From: Pseudomonas oryzihabitans
GTDB lineage: Bacteria > Pseudomonadota > Gammaproteobacteria > Pseudomonadales > Pseudomonadaceae
Length of the DNA: 64,000 nucleotides
Direction: 5' to 3'
NCBI RefSeq assembly: GCF_007665395.1
Contig: NZ_VDND01000011.1
Coordinates: forward strand, 119,207-183,206
Positions within the stretch are counted from its first letter, which is position 1. Every line of letters begins with the position of its first letter. Positions 8,267 through 18,617 of the stretch are shown one piece after another. The notes below the pieces were generated by a model. The model ran no database searches. It was not told the origin of the DNA and saw only the letters and a program-made list of their open reading frames with translations. The translations under genes were made by a program, and so were the position numbers.

Positions 8267-8581
8267 ATGCTCAAACTCTGCCTCTACGTCCCCGACTCCC
8301 ACCTCGAAGCCGTCAAGCAGGCGATCTTCGCTGCTGGCGGCGGCCGCATCGGCCGCTATGACAGCTGCTGCTGGCAGGTCCAGGGCCTCGGTCAGTTCCG
8401 TCCGCTACCAGGCAGCCAGCCGCACCTGGGCGAGCAGGGCAGTCTCGAACAGGTCAAGGAGTGGCGGGTGGAACTGGTGCTGGCCGACGAGCAGGTCGCC
8501 CGCCAGACCGTGGCGGCGTTGAAGAGGGCGCATCCCTACGAAACGCCCGCCTATGATGTAGTGCAGCTGCTGGATTTCTAG
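8267..8581 (+). CDS. NIF3-like (YqfO-type) small protein
   Basis: A 104-aa protein starting at the ATG at 8267; the frame upstream to 8165 runs through the repeat hairpin and is unlikely to be coding. It resembles the stand-alone CutA1-like/NIF3 insertion domain: MLKLCLYVPDSHLEAVKQAIFAAGGG at the N-terminus, then GRIGRYDSCCWQVQGLGQFRPLPGSQPHLG, and HPYETPAYDVVQL near the C-terminus. Such proteins form trimers with a ferredoxin-like fold. The biochemical role is unknown. It converges with the winged-helix gene, leaving 3 bp between stop codons. Confidence 0.75.
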   Translation: MLKLCLYVPDSHLEAVKQAIFAAGGGRIGRYDSCCWQVQGLGQFRPLPGSQPHLGEQGSLEQVKEWRVELVLADEQVARQTVAALKRAHPYETPAYDVVQLLDF

Positions 8582-8584
8582 CCG

Positions 8585-8881
8585 TCAGGGATAGCCGAGC
8601 ACGGCCTTGAGGCGTGGTAGCTCCCGCTCGACCCAGCGCGGATCCACCGCGCCCCAGCCGCGGATCTCATAGTCACCGGCATTGTTGCGGGCGCCTTCGC
8701 CCTGGACGAACTGGCAGTCGATATCCAGATCGGCCAGAGCCAGCAGGGTGTCCTGGGCCGTACGCCGCGGCATGCCGGTGGCCGCCATCAGCGCCGGCAC
8801 GCTGGTGGCGGTGCCGCTGGCCACCAGCCAGGCTACGTAGAGGCGGCGGTAGAAACTGGTCTTGGTCTTGCTCACGTCCAT
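8585..8881 (-). CDS. Small winged-helix DNA-binding protein
   Basis: A 98-aa protein. I take the ATG at 8881 (MDVSKTKTSFYRRLYVAW), preceded by GGGAAG as a ribosome site; the longer frame to 8935 would read through the valS terminator. The segment ATSVPALMAATGMPRRTAQDTLLALADLDI looks like a winged helix-turn-helix, followed by a short wing-like part and a basic/acidic tail. It resembles conserved Pseudomonas HTH proteins of unknown target. It lies downstream of valS, beyond the valS terminator, so it probably has its own promoter or depends on readthrough. Confidence 0.7.
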   Translation of the reverse strand: MDVSKTKTSFYRRLYVAWLVASGTATSVPALMAATGMPRRTAQDTLLALADLDIDCQFVQGEGARNNAGDYEIRGWGAVDPRWVERELPRLKAVLGYP

Positions 8882-8901
8882 GAGGATCTTCCCGGTCAAT
8901 A

Positions 8902-8928
8902 AAAAGCCCACCGCGAGGGTGGGCTTCA
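8902..8928 (-). terminator. Rho-independent terminator of valS
   Basis: On the minus strand it reads AAGCCCACC-CTCGC-GGTGGGCTT and then a T-rich run (TTTTTATTG). It starts 7 bases after the valS stop. Stem plus T tract make this a standard intrinsic terminator. Confidence 0.9.
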
Positions 8929-8934
8929 GGGGCA

Positions 8935-11766
<2,832 letters not shown>

Positions 11767-11852
11767 GGAGGGGGCTTTTGTCGCTGGAAGAGGAAAGCCT
11801 CCGAGTATAGCGACTCCAGCCCGCCGACGGCAGGGCGCCTTGGCGCCCCGGT

Positions 11853-12215
11853 TCAGGGACGCTGCAGCAGTTCGTCCAGGCGCTGGGCCAGCCGCCGCTG
11901 CAGCTCGGCTTCCAGCTGGGGCAACTGCTCGTCGAGCAATTCCTGGAGGATGGCCGGCGCTTCCTGCCGCAGGCGAACGTGGGCCAGGTCTTCGTGGGGG
12001 GCGCTGGGTGTCACGTCTTCGATGACGTCGGGCACGATCTGGTCGAGCAGTGGCGGGATGGCCTTGAGCCGCTCGGCGCTGGGGGCGATGACGTCGGAGA
12101 GGATGGGAATGCCGTCGGCGCTGCTCGGCTGGACGGCGTTGCGACTCTTGTCGAGTACCTGGCGGATGGCTTCGAGGTCTTGCAGGACGTGGGCGGGAGG
12201 CTTGGCGCTGGTCAT
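11853..12215 (-). CDS. Conserved hypothetical protein between holC and valS
   Basis: A 120-aa protein from the ATG at 12215. A GTG at 12224 overlaps the holC stop (GTGA) and is an equal candidate start, giving 123 aa. No enzyme motif was recognised. The N-terminal third (PAHVLQDLEAIRQVLDKS) and the C-terminal third (APAILQELLDEQLPQLEAEL) look like amphipathic helices, the latter probably a short coiled coil, with a proline/aspartate-rich middle. A hypothetical gene in the same holC-valS slot is usual in pseudomonads. It sits 86 bp ahead of valS. Confidence 0.75.
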   Translation of the reverse strand: MTSAKPPAHVLQDLEAIRQVLDKSRNAVQPSSADGIPILSDVIAPSAERLKAIPPLLDQIVPDVIEDVTPSAPHEDLAHVRLRQEAPAILQELLDEQLPQLEAELQRRLAQRLDELLQRP

Positions 12216-12220
12216 GGGTA

Positions 12221-12649
12221 TCACACGCGTGACAACTGATGATCCTGTAGAGCATAGCCAAGCTTGCGGTAGAAACGAAAACTCTCGCGCATCGCCTGGC
12301 GTACCTCTGGGGCCTCGACGACCACTTCGGCGACCCGGGCGAAACCCGCATGGCAGGGCGGCGGGGCCAGGCTGAGGTTGATCAGCAGCTCGCCTTTCTG
12401 CTCGGCCGGCGTGGTCAGGCCCAGCATCACCGGGCTGTCGCTGGCGTTCTCCGCCAGGTCATGGGGAACGAAGCTGTCGGGACGAAACGCCCACAGCTGT
12501 TCGTCCAGGCGCTGGCGCTGCTCGGCGTCGGCGCAGTGCACATAGACCGGCATGCCCTGCTTCCAGGCCTTGTCCACCAGCCGGCAGGCGAAGGCCAGCC
12601 GTGCCGCGGGATCGGTGGAGGGCAGGACATAGAAATCGACACGGGTCAT
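12221..12649 (-). CDS. holC: DNA polymerase III subunit chi
   Basis: Chi links the clamp loader to SSB through its contact with the SSB C-terminal tail. The ATG at 12649 gives 142 aa (MTRVDFYVLPSTDP), the length I recall for P. aeruginosa HolC; an ATG two codons upstream is possible. Family signatures are ACRLVDKAWKQGMPVYVHC, the LWAFRPDSFVPHDL block, LLINLS, and the C-terminal FRFYRKLGYALQDHQL. It lies downstream of the pepA terminator and upstream of the hypothetical gene and valS on the same strand. Confidence 0.95.
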   Translation of the reverse strand: MTRVDFYVLPSTDPAARLAFACRLVDKAWKQGMPVYVHCADAEQRQRLDEQLWAFRPDSFVPHDLAENASDSPVMLGLTTPAEQKGELLINLSLAPPPCHAGFARVAEVVVEAPEVRQAMRESFRFYRKLGYALQDHQLSRV

Positions 12650-12680
12650 GGGCATCACGAAAAAAGGAGAGGGAAACTAC

Positions 12681-12710
12681 AAGGCCGCGACGTAGGGGCG
12701 TCGCGGCCTT
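12681..12710 (-). terminator. Terminator of pepA
   Basis: A perfect 12-bp inverted repeat: aaggccgcgacg (12681-12692) with cgtcgcggcctt (12699-12710), starting 10 bases after the pepA stop. The T tract on the minus strand is weak (TTGTAGTTT). Confidence 0.75.
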
Positions 12711-12720
12711 GGACAGACGC

Positions 12721-14220
12721 TTAGGCCTCGGCGGTGCGATCGAGCAGATACTGCACCAGCAGCGGGACCGGACGACCGGTGGCGGCCTTGTCCTTGCCGC
12801 CGCTGATCCAGGCGGTACCGGCCACGTCCAGGTGGACCCAGGGATAGGCCTTGGCGTAGCGCGACAGGAAACAGCCGGCGGTGATGGTGCCAGCCTTGGG
12901 CCCGCCGATGTTGGCCATGTCGGCGAAGGGGCTGTCCAGTTGCTCCTGGTACTCGTCGTGCAGCGGCAGTTGCCAGACGCGGTCGTCGGCGCGGTCGCCG
13001 GCCTGCTTGACCTGGTCGATCAGGGCGTCGTCGTTGCCCATCAGGCCGGAGACCAGCGAACCCAGGGCGGTGATGCAGGCACCGGTGAGGGTGGCGATGT
13101 CGATCACCGCCTTGGGCTGGAAGCGCTCGGCGTAGGTGAGGGTGTCGCACAGCACCAGGCGGCCTTCGGCGTCGGTGTTGAGGATCTCGATGGTCTGGCC
13201 GCTCATGCTGGTGACGATGTCACCCGGACGGGTGGCGGTGCCGCTGGGCATGTTCTCGGCCAGGGCCAAGAGGCCTACCACGTTGATCGCGGGCTTGAGC
13301 TCGACCAGGGCGCGGAAGGTACCCAGGACGCTGGCGGCGCCGCACATGTCGTACTTCATCTCGTCCATGCCGGCGCTGGGCTTGATGCTGATGCCGCCGG
13401 TGTCGAAGGTGATGCCCTTGCCGACCAGGGTGTAGGGCTGGGCATTCTTGGCGCCGCCCTTGTACTGCAGCACCACCAGGCGCGGCGGCTGGGCGCTGCC
13501 CTGGGCCACGGCGAGGAAGGAGCCCATGCCCAGTTCGCGCATCTTCTTCTCGTCGAGCACCTCGACGGAGAGCCCGGCGTCCTTGAACTGCTTGGCCAGG
13601 GCCTTGGCCTGGTCGGCCACATAGATCGGATTGCAGACGTTCGGCGGCAGGTTGCCGAAGTCCTTGGCGTAGGCGGTGCCCTGGGTGATCGCCAGGGCAT
13701 GGGCCAGGGCGCGCTCGGCCTCAGGTTGGGAGGCCTTGGTGGTGACCAGGGTCAGCTTCTTCAGCGGGCGCGGATCGGCCTTCTTGCTCTTGAAGCGGTC
13801 GAAGACGTAGTCGCCATCGGCCAGGGTCTCGGCCAGCAGGCGCAGGCGGGCATAGCCGTCACGGTTCTTGACCGGCACGTCGCCGAGGGCGATGGCGGCG
13901 TCGCTGCCACCCAGGCTCTTGAGCACGCCCAGGGCGCCGCTGGCCAGCTTGCGGTACTGGCGATCGGAAAGACCTTCGGCGGCGCCGCTACCCACCAGCA
14001 GTACGCGCTCGGCCTTGATGCCGGGCAGGTTGGTCAGCAGCAGGGTCTGGCCGGCCTTGCCGGCGATGTCGCCGCGCTTGACCGCCGCGCTCAGGGCGCC
14101 AGCGGTGGCGACGTCGACGGCGCTGGCCGCTGCGTCGAGCGCGCCGCCTTCACCGACGGCCACGACCAGGGTGGCGGTTTTCAGGGTTTCCGGACGAGCG
14201 TTTTTGACGACGAATTCCAT
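12721..14220 (-). CDS. pepA: Leucyl aminopeptidase, M17 family (cytosol aminopeptidase)
   Basis: Hexameric di-metal aminopeptidase releasing N-terminal residues; in related bacteria PepA also binds DNA as an accessory or repressor protein. It is 499 aa from the ATG at 14220. The N-terminal macrodomain-like part is MEFVVKNARPETLKTATLVV. The catalytic domain carries VGKGITFDTGGISIKP (metal-binding Lys and Asp, about residue 265) and the M17 signature NTDAEGRLVL (about residues 343-352). It is divergent to lptF, as is usual in pseudomonads and enterobacteria. Confidence 0.97.
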   Translation of the reverse strand: MEFVVKNARPETLKTATLVVAVGEGGALDAAASAVDVATAGALSAAVKRGDIAGKAGQTLLLTNLPGIKAERVLLVGSGAAEGLSDRQYRKLASGALGVLKSLGGSDAAIALGDVPVKNRDGYARLRLLAETLADGDYVFDRFKSKKADPRPLKKLTLVTTKASQPEAERALAHALAITQGTAYAKDFGNLPPNVCNPIYVADQAKALAKQFKDAGLSVEVLDEKKMRELGMGSFLAVAQGSAQPPRLVVLQYKGGAKNAQPYTLVGKGITFDTGGISIKPSAGMDEMKYDMCGAASVLGTFRALVELKPAINVVGLLALAENMPSGTATRPGDIVTSMSGQTIEILNTDAEGRLVLCDTLTYAERFQPKAVIDIATLTGACITALGSLVSGLMGNDDALIDQVKQAGDRADDRVWQLPLHDEYQEQLDSPFADMANIGGPKAGTITAGCFLSRYAKAYPWVHLDVAGTAWISGGKDKAATGRPVPLLVQYLLDRTAEA

Positions 14221-14260
14221 TAGGAGAAGCTCCCCAAGACAAACACATGAGTTCGCAGGA

Positions 14261-14266
14261 TATAAT
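14261..14266 (+). promoter_or_regulatory. Perfect -10 hexamer for lptF
   Basis: TATAAT stands 125 bp before the lptF TTG in the 171-bp pepA/lptF gap, in the context cgcaggatataatgcgg. The -35 region is poor. The long leader would carry the lptF ribosome site. Confidence 0.45.
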
Positions 14267-14391
14267 GCGGGGCTTTCGCCAGGGCCTTTCCCGGCGATCG
14301 GCCTTCAACGGGTGGGCCTTGCGACGCAAGCCATGCAGCCGAGCTAGTGTGAGCGTTCGCGCCAGAGCCTGACAACCCTGGAGAATCCTGT

Positions 14392-15504
14392 TTGATCGTC
14401 TTCCGCTATCTGTCTCGAGAAGTTCTCACCACCCTCGGTGCGGTCAGTGCCGTGCTGCTGGTGATCATCATGAGCGGCCGCTTCATCAAGTACCTGGCCC
14501 AGGCGGCCCAGGGCCTGCTGGATCCGGGCGTGCTGCTGCTGATCATGGCCTACCGGATTCCCGGTTTCCTGCAGCTGATCCTGCCGCTGGGCCTCTTCCT
14601 TGGCTTCCTGCTGGCCTATGGCCGCCTCTACCTGGACAGCGAGATGACCGTGCTCACCGCTACCGGCCTGAGTCCGCGCCGCCTGCTGGCCTACAGCATG
14701 GCGCCGGCCGCGGTGGTCGCCGTGGTGGTGGCCTGGCTGAGCCTGTCGCTGGCGCCCCTGGGCGTGCAGAAGGTCACCGCCATCCTCAACCAGCAGGATG
14801 CCATGACCGAATTCGACACCCTCGAACCCGGGCGCTTCCAGTCGCTGCGGGACAACTCGCGGGTCACCTACACCGAGCGCCTCTCGGCGGATCGCAGCCA
14901 GTTGGGCGGCGTCTTCATTTCCGAGCGCAACACCTCCACCGTGGGCGGCAAGGATCGCGGCGTGGGCGTGCTGGTGGCCGATACCGGGCGCCAGGAAATC
15001 CATCCCGATGGCAGTCGCTACCTGATCCTGCAGAACGGCTTCCGCTACGACGGCGTGCCCGGACAAGCCGACTACCGAGCGGTGCAGTACGACACCTATG
15101 GCGTCCTGCTGCCCAAGCCCGAGGTCAGCGAGGACATCAGCGAGCGTGACGCCGTCACCACCGGCGAGCTGATGCGCAGCAACGACCTGCAGTACCGCGG
15201 GGAGCTGCAGTGGCGGCTGTCGCTGCCGATCCTGGTGTTCATCGTCACCCTCATCGCCGTGCCCCTGGCCAAGGTCAATCCGCGCCAGGGCCGCTTCCTC
15301 AAGCTGCTGCCGGCGATCCTGCTGTACATGGCCTACCTGTCGCTGCTGATCGCCGCCCGCGGCGCCCTGGACAAGGGTCGCCTGCCGCCGGCCATCGGCC
15401 TCTGGGGCGTGCACCTGCTGTTCCTGGTGCTCGGCCTGCTGCTGGCCTTCTGGGAACCGCTCAAGGCGCGTCTGCGCGGTCGCACGCCGGAGGTGGCGGC
15501 ATGA
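14392..15504 (+). CDS. lptF: LPS export ABC transporter permease LptF
   Basis: Inner-membrane subunit of LptB2FG, which extracts lipopolysaccharide from the inner membrane and passes it to LptC. The start codon is TTG at 14392 with gag ribosome site about 10 bases before it; the protein opens IVFRYLSREVLTTLGAVSAVLLV. It is 370 aa, with three N-terminal membrane segments, a periplasmic jellyroll (about residues 130-260) and three C-terminal membrane segments. The stop overlaps the lptG ATG (ATGA), showing translational coupling. Confidence 0.96.
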   Translation: MIVFRYLSREVLTTLGAVSAVLLVIIMSGRFIKYLAQAAQGLLDPGVLLLIMAYRIPGFLQLILPLGLFLGFLLAYGRLYLDSEMTVLTATGLSPRRLLAYSMAPAAVVAVVVAWLSLSLAPLGVQKVTAILNQQDAMTEFDTLEPGRFQSLRDNSRVTYTERLSADRSQLGGVFISERNTSTVGGKDRGVGVLVADTGRQEIHPDGSRYLILQNGFRYDGVPGQADYRAVQYDTYGVLLPKPEVSEDISERDAVTTGELMRSNDLQYRGELQWRLSLPILVFIVTLIAVPLAKVNPRQGRFLKLLPAILLYMAYLSLLIAARGALDKGRLPPAIGLWGVHLLFLVLGLLLAFWEPLKARLRGRTPEVAA

Positions 15505-16562
15505 ACAAGCTCGACTGGTACATCGGCCGCACCGTCTTCGTCAGCATCCTCGCGGTACTGGGGGTGATCGTCGGCCTGGCCCTGCTGTTCGCCTTCATCG
15601 ACCAGCTCGGCGACTTCGACGACAACTATGGCGTCGCCGAGGCGCTCAAGTTCGTCCTGCTCACCTCGCCACGCCGCGCCTACGAGATGCTGCCCATGGC
15701 CGCGCTCATCGGCTGCCTGATCGGCCTGGGCACCCTGGCCAGCAGCAGCGAACTGATCGTGATGCGCGCGGCCGGCGTCTCCCTCGGGCGCATCGTCTGG
15801 GCGGTGATGAAGCCGATGTTCGTGCTGCTCATCGCCGGCATCCTGGTCGGCGAATACGTGGCGCCCTGGTCGGAGAACCTGGCCCAGAGCGGTCGCGCCC
15901 TGGCGCAGAGCGCCGGCAAGGCGCAAAGCTCCCGCCACGGTCTCTGGCACCGCCAGGGGCATGAATACACCCACGTCAACGCCGTGCAACCCAACGGCCT
16001 GCTGCTAGGCGTGACGCGCTACGAATTCGATGACCAGCGGCACCTGCTGCAATCCAGCTTCGCCCAGCGCGGCATCTATCGGGGCGATCACTGGGAGCTG
16101 GAGAACGTCAGCATCACCGACTTCGGCGATCGCCAGACCAGCACGCGCCAGGAGCCCAAGGTGACCTGGAACGTCGAGCTCACCCCGCAAGTGCTCGACA
16201 CCGTGATCATGGAGCCGGATGCGCTGTCCATCTCCGGGCTGTGGTGGTACATCCACTACCTGGCCGACCAGGGGCTGAGCAACAAGAGCTACTGGCTGGC
16301 CTTCTGGTCGAAGATCTTCCAGCCGCTGGTGACCGCCGCCCTGGTACTGATGGCGATTTCCTTCATCTTCGGGCCGCTGCGTTCGGTGACCCTGGGTCAG
16401 CGGATCTTCACCGGGGTGATCATCGGCTTCGCCCTGCGGATCTTCCAGGACCTGCTCGGCCCCTCCAGTCTGGTGTTCGGCTTCTCGCCGCTGCTTGCGG
16501 TACTGGCGCCGGCGCTGCTCTGCGCCGTGGCCGGGGTGCTGTTGCTGCGCCGGGCCGGTTAG
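15501..16562 (+). CDS. lptG: LPS export ABC transporter permease LptG
   Basis: Second membrane subunit of the LptB2FG exporter. The ATG at 15501 overlaps lptF by 4 bp. It is 353 aa, opening MNKLDWYIGRTVFVSILAVLGVIVGLA, with the same three plus three membrane segments around a periplasmic jellyroll (residues about 130-265). The Leu/Gly-rich C-terminus is typical (GVIIGFALRIFQDLLGPSS). It ends before a hairpin and a convergent small gene. Confidence 0.97.
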   Translation: MNKLDWYIGRTVFVSILAVLGVIVGLALLFAFIDQLGDFDDNYGVAEALKFVLLTSPRRAYEMLPMAALIGCLIGLGTLASSSELIVMRAAGVSLGRIVWAVMKPMFVLLIAGILVGEYVAPWSENLAQSGRALAQSAGKAQSSRHGLWHRQGHEYTHVNAVQPNGLLLGVTRYEFDDQRHLLQSSFAQRGIYRGDHWELENVSITDFGDRQTSTRQEPKVTWNVELTPQVLDTVIMEPDALSISGLWWYIHYLADQGLSNKSYWLAFWSKIFQPLVTAALVLMAISFIFGPLRSVTLGQRIFTGVIIGFALRIFQDLLGPSSLVFGFSPLLAVLAPALLCAVAGVLLLRRAG

Positions 16563-16599
16563 CGCCCGGCGGCGACCGCTGCCGGCTCCTGTCCGAGAA

Positions 16600-16627
16600 G
16601 AGAAGTGGCCGTACAGCGGCACTTCTC
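16600..16627. terminator. Hairpin between convergent lptG and a small hypothetical gene
   Basis: The arms gagaagtg (16600-16607) and cacttctc (16620-16627), extended inward by ccg/cgg with one bulged base, lie 38 bp after lptG and 10 bp before the end of the minus-strand gene. No T tract was found, so termination strength is uncertain. Confidence 0.5.
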
Positions 16628-16636
16628 GTCCAGCCG

Positions 16637-16957
16637 CTAGGCGGCGCCCTTGCTCGCCGCCAGGGGCAGCTGCAACCAATCGGCGTGCTCCTCGCAGAAG
16701 CTCAGGATCCGCTGCACCCGGCGGATCTGGTCGCGATGGCGGCATTCGCCCACCACCGTCCGCACCAGCAGATCGACGTTCTGCATGTGAATCAGCCGCA
16801 GATCCGGACTCATGTCGGGGCACTCCCCCATCTCGCCGATGCGCGTCTCGCAACGGGCGAGCAGGCGGTCGATGAAGTCGGGGGCAAAGCGAGCTGCGGT
16901 CTGGGCCGTTTCCAGGTCCTTGACCGCCACCTGGGAGAGGGGAGAGAGCGTTTCCAT
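16637..16957 (-). CDS. Small hypothetical protein
   Basis: A 106-aa protein from the ATG at 16957 (METLSPLSQVAVKDLETAQ). It looks soluble and helical, with no signal peptide or membrane segment. Four cysteines occur (RCETRIGEMGEC, GECRHRD, SFCEEH), and a block HMQNVDLLVRTVVGECRHRDQIRRVQRIL is rich in charged residues. I do not recognise the family. It is the last gene of a minus-strand set that includes two lipoprotein genes upstream, with about 100 bp between. Confidence 0.6.
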   Translation of the reverse strand: METLSPLSQVAVKDLETAQTAARFAPDFIDRLLARCETRIGEMGECPDMSPDLRLIHMQNVDLLVRTVVGECRHRDQIRRVQRILSFCEEHADWLQLPLAASKGAA

Positions 16958-17058
16958 GCGCAAGGTCTCGCGTCCGTATCGGAGTCTTACTATTGCACGC
17001 TTTGCCCCAGGGATTCAGCTGCCGATTGTCAGCTGGCTGTGCGGTCGTTCTCCAAGCC

Positions 17059-17526
17059 TCAAGGCTGACGTGCCGGCGCTCTGGTTGCCGTTTCCAGCAG
17101 CGCCGCACGCGCCCGGAGATAGGACCGCTTCCGCTGCAGGTCGGCTGGATGATCGATGCTGAGGCTGTCGAGGTAATCCCGCCAGGCAACGAGATACAGC
17201 TGCTGGGCATTGCGCAGATCCTGGTCCTGCCCGGTCGGTAGCTGGCCCGTGGCGCTGGCCGCCGTGGTGAGGGCCTGCGCCTGACAGGTGTCCAGTTGCT
17301 GGTGGAAGGCTGGCAGCCGCTCCTGTTCGCCGGCCAGCCGCGCGTTGTTGCCATCGAGCACCAGCAATTCGCACCCATAGAGGGCACTGTGCAAGCGCGC
17401 CTGCAGCGTCCAGCTGGGCGAGCGGCCCCACTCGCCACCCCGAGCGGCCGGGTCGACCGGGCGCTGCACGGCGCAGCCCTGCAGCCCAAGCAGCAAGACG
17501 ATCAGCAGAGACGCACTTCGATTCAT
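17059..17526 (-). CDS. Putative lipoprotein of unknown function
   Basis: A 155-aa protein from the ATG at 17526. The signal segment MNRSASLLIVLLLGLQGC ends in the lipobox LQGC (Cys18), so it should be lipidated. The mature part is helical and charged, with two cysteines (YGCELLVL, DTCQAQAL) that could form a disulfide, and a LQRKRSYLRARAALLE helix near the end. No known domain was recognised. It lies 34 bp downstream of a 56-aa lipoprotein gene, so the two are probably transcribed together. Confidence 0.7.
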   Translation of the reverse strand: MNRSASLLIVLLLGLQGCAVQRPVDPAARGGEWGRSPSWTLQARLHSALYGCELLVLDGNNARLAGEQERLPAFHQQLDTCQAQALTTAASATGQLPTGQDQDLRNAQQLYLVAWRDYLDSLSIDHPADLQRKRSYLRARAALLETATRAPARQP

Positions 17527-17560
17527 ACCTGGTTCTCGGTAAACGCAGCGAGCGCCCAGC

Positions 17561-17731
17561 CTACTGGTAGCGTTCCCATTCCCGATACTTGTCCATCAGA
17601 TAGTTGCCGACCGGCTGCCGCTTCTTGCAGTCCTCACCGCTCAGTGGACTGGGCTCGCAGAGCGGTCCGGCATCGCTGTAGTGGCTGCAGCCGGTCAGTA
17701 GCAGGGCGCAGCCGAAAAGTAGTGATTTCAA
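17561..17731 (-). CDS. Very small Cys-rich lipoprotein, 56 aa, TTG start
   Basis: Translation from the TTG at 17731 gives KSLLFGCALLLTGC as signal peptide with lipobox LTGC (Cys15), then HYSDAGPLCEPSPLSGEDCK and a C-terminus ending YREWERYQ. A GGAAGG ribosome site sits 7 bases before the TTG, which decides the start. The mature part has two more cysteines (LCEP, EDCK), a likely disulfide pair. It precedes the larger lipoprotein gene by 34 bp. Codon use matches the neighbours. Function unknown. Confidence 0.7.
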   Translation of the reverse strand: MKSLLFGCALLLTGCSHYSDAGPLCEPSPLSGEDCKKRQPVGNYLMDKYREWERYQ

Positions 17732-17989
17732 CAGGCATCCTTCCTCGTGAGTGGGGCGGGCGTGGTCTAGAGTCGGTACGAAAAACGGGCCGGTGCGTTC
17801 TCAGGGTACGGCAACCGCCTCGCTGAGCCGTCTTGCCAGGCGAAGGGGATAGCCGGGGCCCGGTGGGGACTGCAGTGGGTGAGCGAACGGCTATTTCTCT
17901 GAGTATCGAAGAAATTCAGCCGATCTGTAGCTCTTTGTCGCCTTACGACCTGGGTAGCATGCCCTTCTTACTTCTGGTCGAGGCCAACC

Positions 17990-18319
17990 ATGCAACTCAA
18001 CGACATTCCATTCGGGACTACCGATTGGTCGAAGATCGAACCTAGGGTCCATCCTGGAGAAACCGGCTCAGCTCTTTGGCGTACCTGTCAGTTTGGCGCT
18101 GTACGCGTCCGCATGATCGAGTACAGCGCGGGCTACCTCGCCGATCATTGGTGTAGCAAAGGCCATATTCTGCTTTGCCTAGACGGTCAATTGGACACCG
18201 AGTTGGCCGATGGTCGCATCTTCACCTTAACCGCCGGCATGAGCTACCAGGTGGCCGACAATGCCGAGGCTCACCGCTCCTCGACTGCCATTGGCGCAAC
18301 CTTGTTCGTCGTTGATTGA
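17990..18319 (+). CDS. Single-domain cupin-fold protein (DHCW-type family)
   Basis: A 109-aa protein starting at the ATG at 17990 (MQLNDIPFGTTDWSKI). It has the double-stranded beta-helix pattern of a small cupin: RMIEYSAGYLADHWCSKGHILLCLDGQL, then ELADGRIFTLTAGMSYQVADNAEAHRS. The ADHWC and GHILLCLDG stretch corresponds to the first cupin motif, and AEAHRS gives a second histidine. The family is named for a conserved His/Cys/Trp motif and lacks an assigned reaction. The gene is somewhat less GC-rich than its neighbours. The 258 bp upstream contains no gene I can support. Confidence 0.75.
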   Translation: MQLNDIPFGTTDWSKIEPRVHPGETGSALWRTCQFGAVRVRMIEYSAGYLADHWCSKGHILLCLDGQLDTELADGRIFTLTAGMSYQVADNAEAHRSSTAIGATLFVVD

Positions 18320-18357
18320 GGCTCGTGTCGAGAGTGCAGCCGGATATCTCCAGGCAC

Positions 18358-18383
18358 AAAAAAACCGCCTCAAGGGGCGGTTT
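18358..18383 (-). terminator. Intrinsic terminator of tRNA-Leu
   Basis: On the minus strand the stem AAACCGCC-CCTTGA-GGCGGTTT is followed by a run of T. It lies 44-69 bases past the tRNA 3' end. The 3' end of the cupin gene (stop at 18319) is on the other side, so it may serve both directions. Confidence 0.85.
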
Positions 18384-18426
18384 CTCTGGCTTACAGAAAT
18401 CACGAGGAGTTCTGGAAGGTACTGCT

Positions 18427-18511
18427 TGGTGCCCCGGGGGAGACTCGAACTCCCACTCCTTTCGGAAACGGATTTTGAATCCGCCGCGTCTACCGGTTCC
18501 GCCACCGGGGC
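18427..18511 (-). tRNA. tRNA-Leu, anticodon CAA
   Basis: An 85-nt class II tRNA with encoded CCA end. The acceptor arm GCCCCGG pairs with CCGGGGC. The anticodon arm is GCGGA-TTCAAAA-TCCGT with anticodon CAA (reads UUG). A long variable arm and the T arm with GTTCGAGTC are present. It has a clear promoter and terminator. Position between a cupin gene and divergent queA. Confidence 0.97.
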
Positions 18512-18522
18512 AATGGCGGCGG

Positions 18523-18551
18523 AGTATAGGGATGGTCGCAGGCCCGGTCAA
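18523..18551 (-). promoter_or_regulatory. Sigma-70 promoter of tRNA-Leu
   Basis: On the minus strand TTGACC (18551-18546) and TATACT (18528-18523) are separated by 17 bp, and the -10 lies 11 bases before the tRNA 5' end. A GC-rich stretch follows the -10, as in stringently controlled promoters. Confidence 0.8.
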
Positions 18552-18562
18552 TCCAAAGTGCG

Positions 18563-18591
18563 TTGGTGAAAAAGGCCGCTTCCGGTAAGCT
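18563..18591 (+). promoter_or_regulatory. Candidate promoter of queA
   Basis: TTGGTG (18563-18568), a 17-bp spacer and TAAGCT (18586-18591) lie 27 bp before the queA ATG. Spacing is ideal; hexamers are moderate. Confidence 0.4.
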
Positions 18592-18617
18592 GTGCGGCCT
18601 TTCGAGATCTACCTGCC

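Noticed and set aside
5327..8302. 991-aa open frame on the minus strand opposite purL
   Set aside because: High-GC codon bias leaves long open antisense frames. The translation is rich in His, Gln, Gly and Val with no domain, while purL on the plus strand is complete with all catalytic motifs.
12650..12658. Upstream start codons (GTG, ATG) for holC
   Set aside because: They add two or three residues that HolC proteins do not usually have; the ATG at 12649 gives the standard length. It remains an uncertain choice.
17833..18045. 70-aa plus-strand frame before the cupin gene
   Set aside because: Overlaps the cupin start out of frame and has no conserved pattern.
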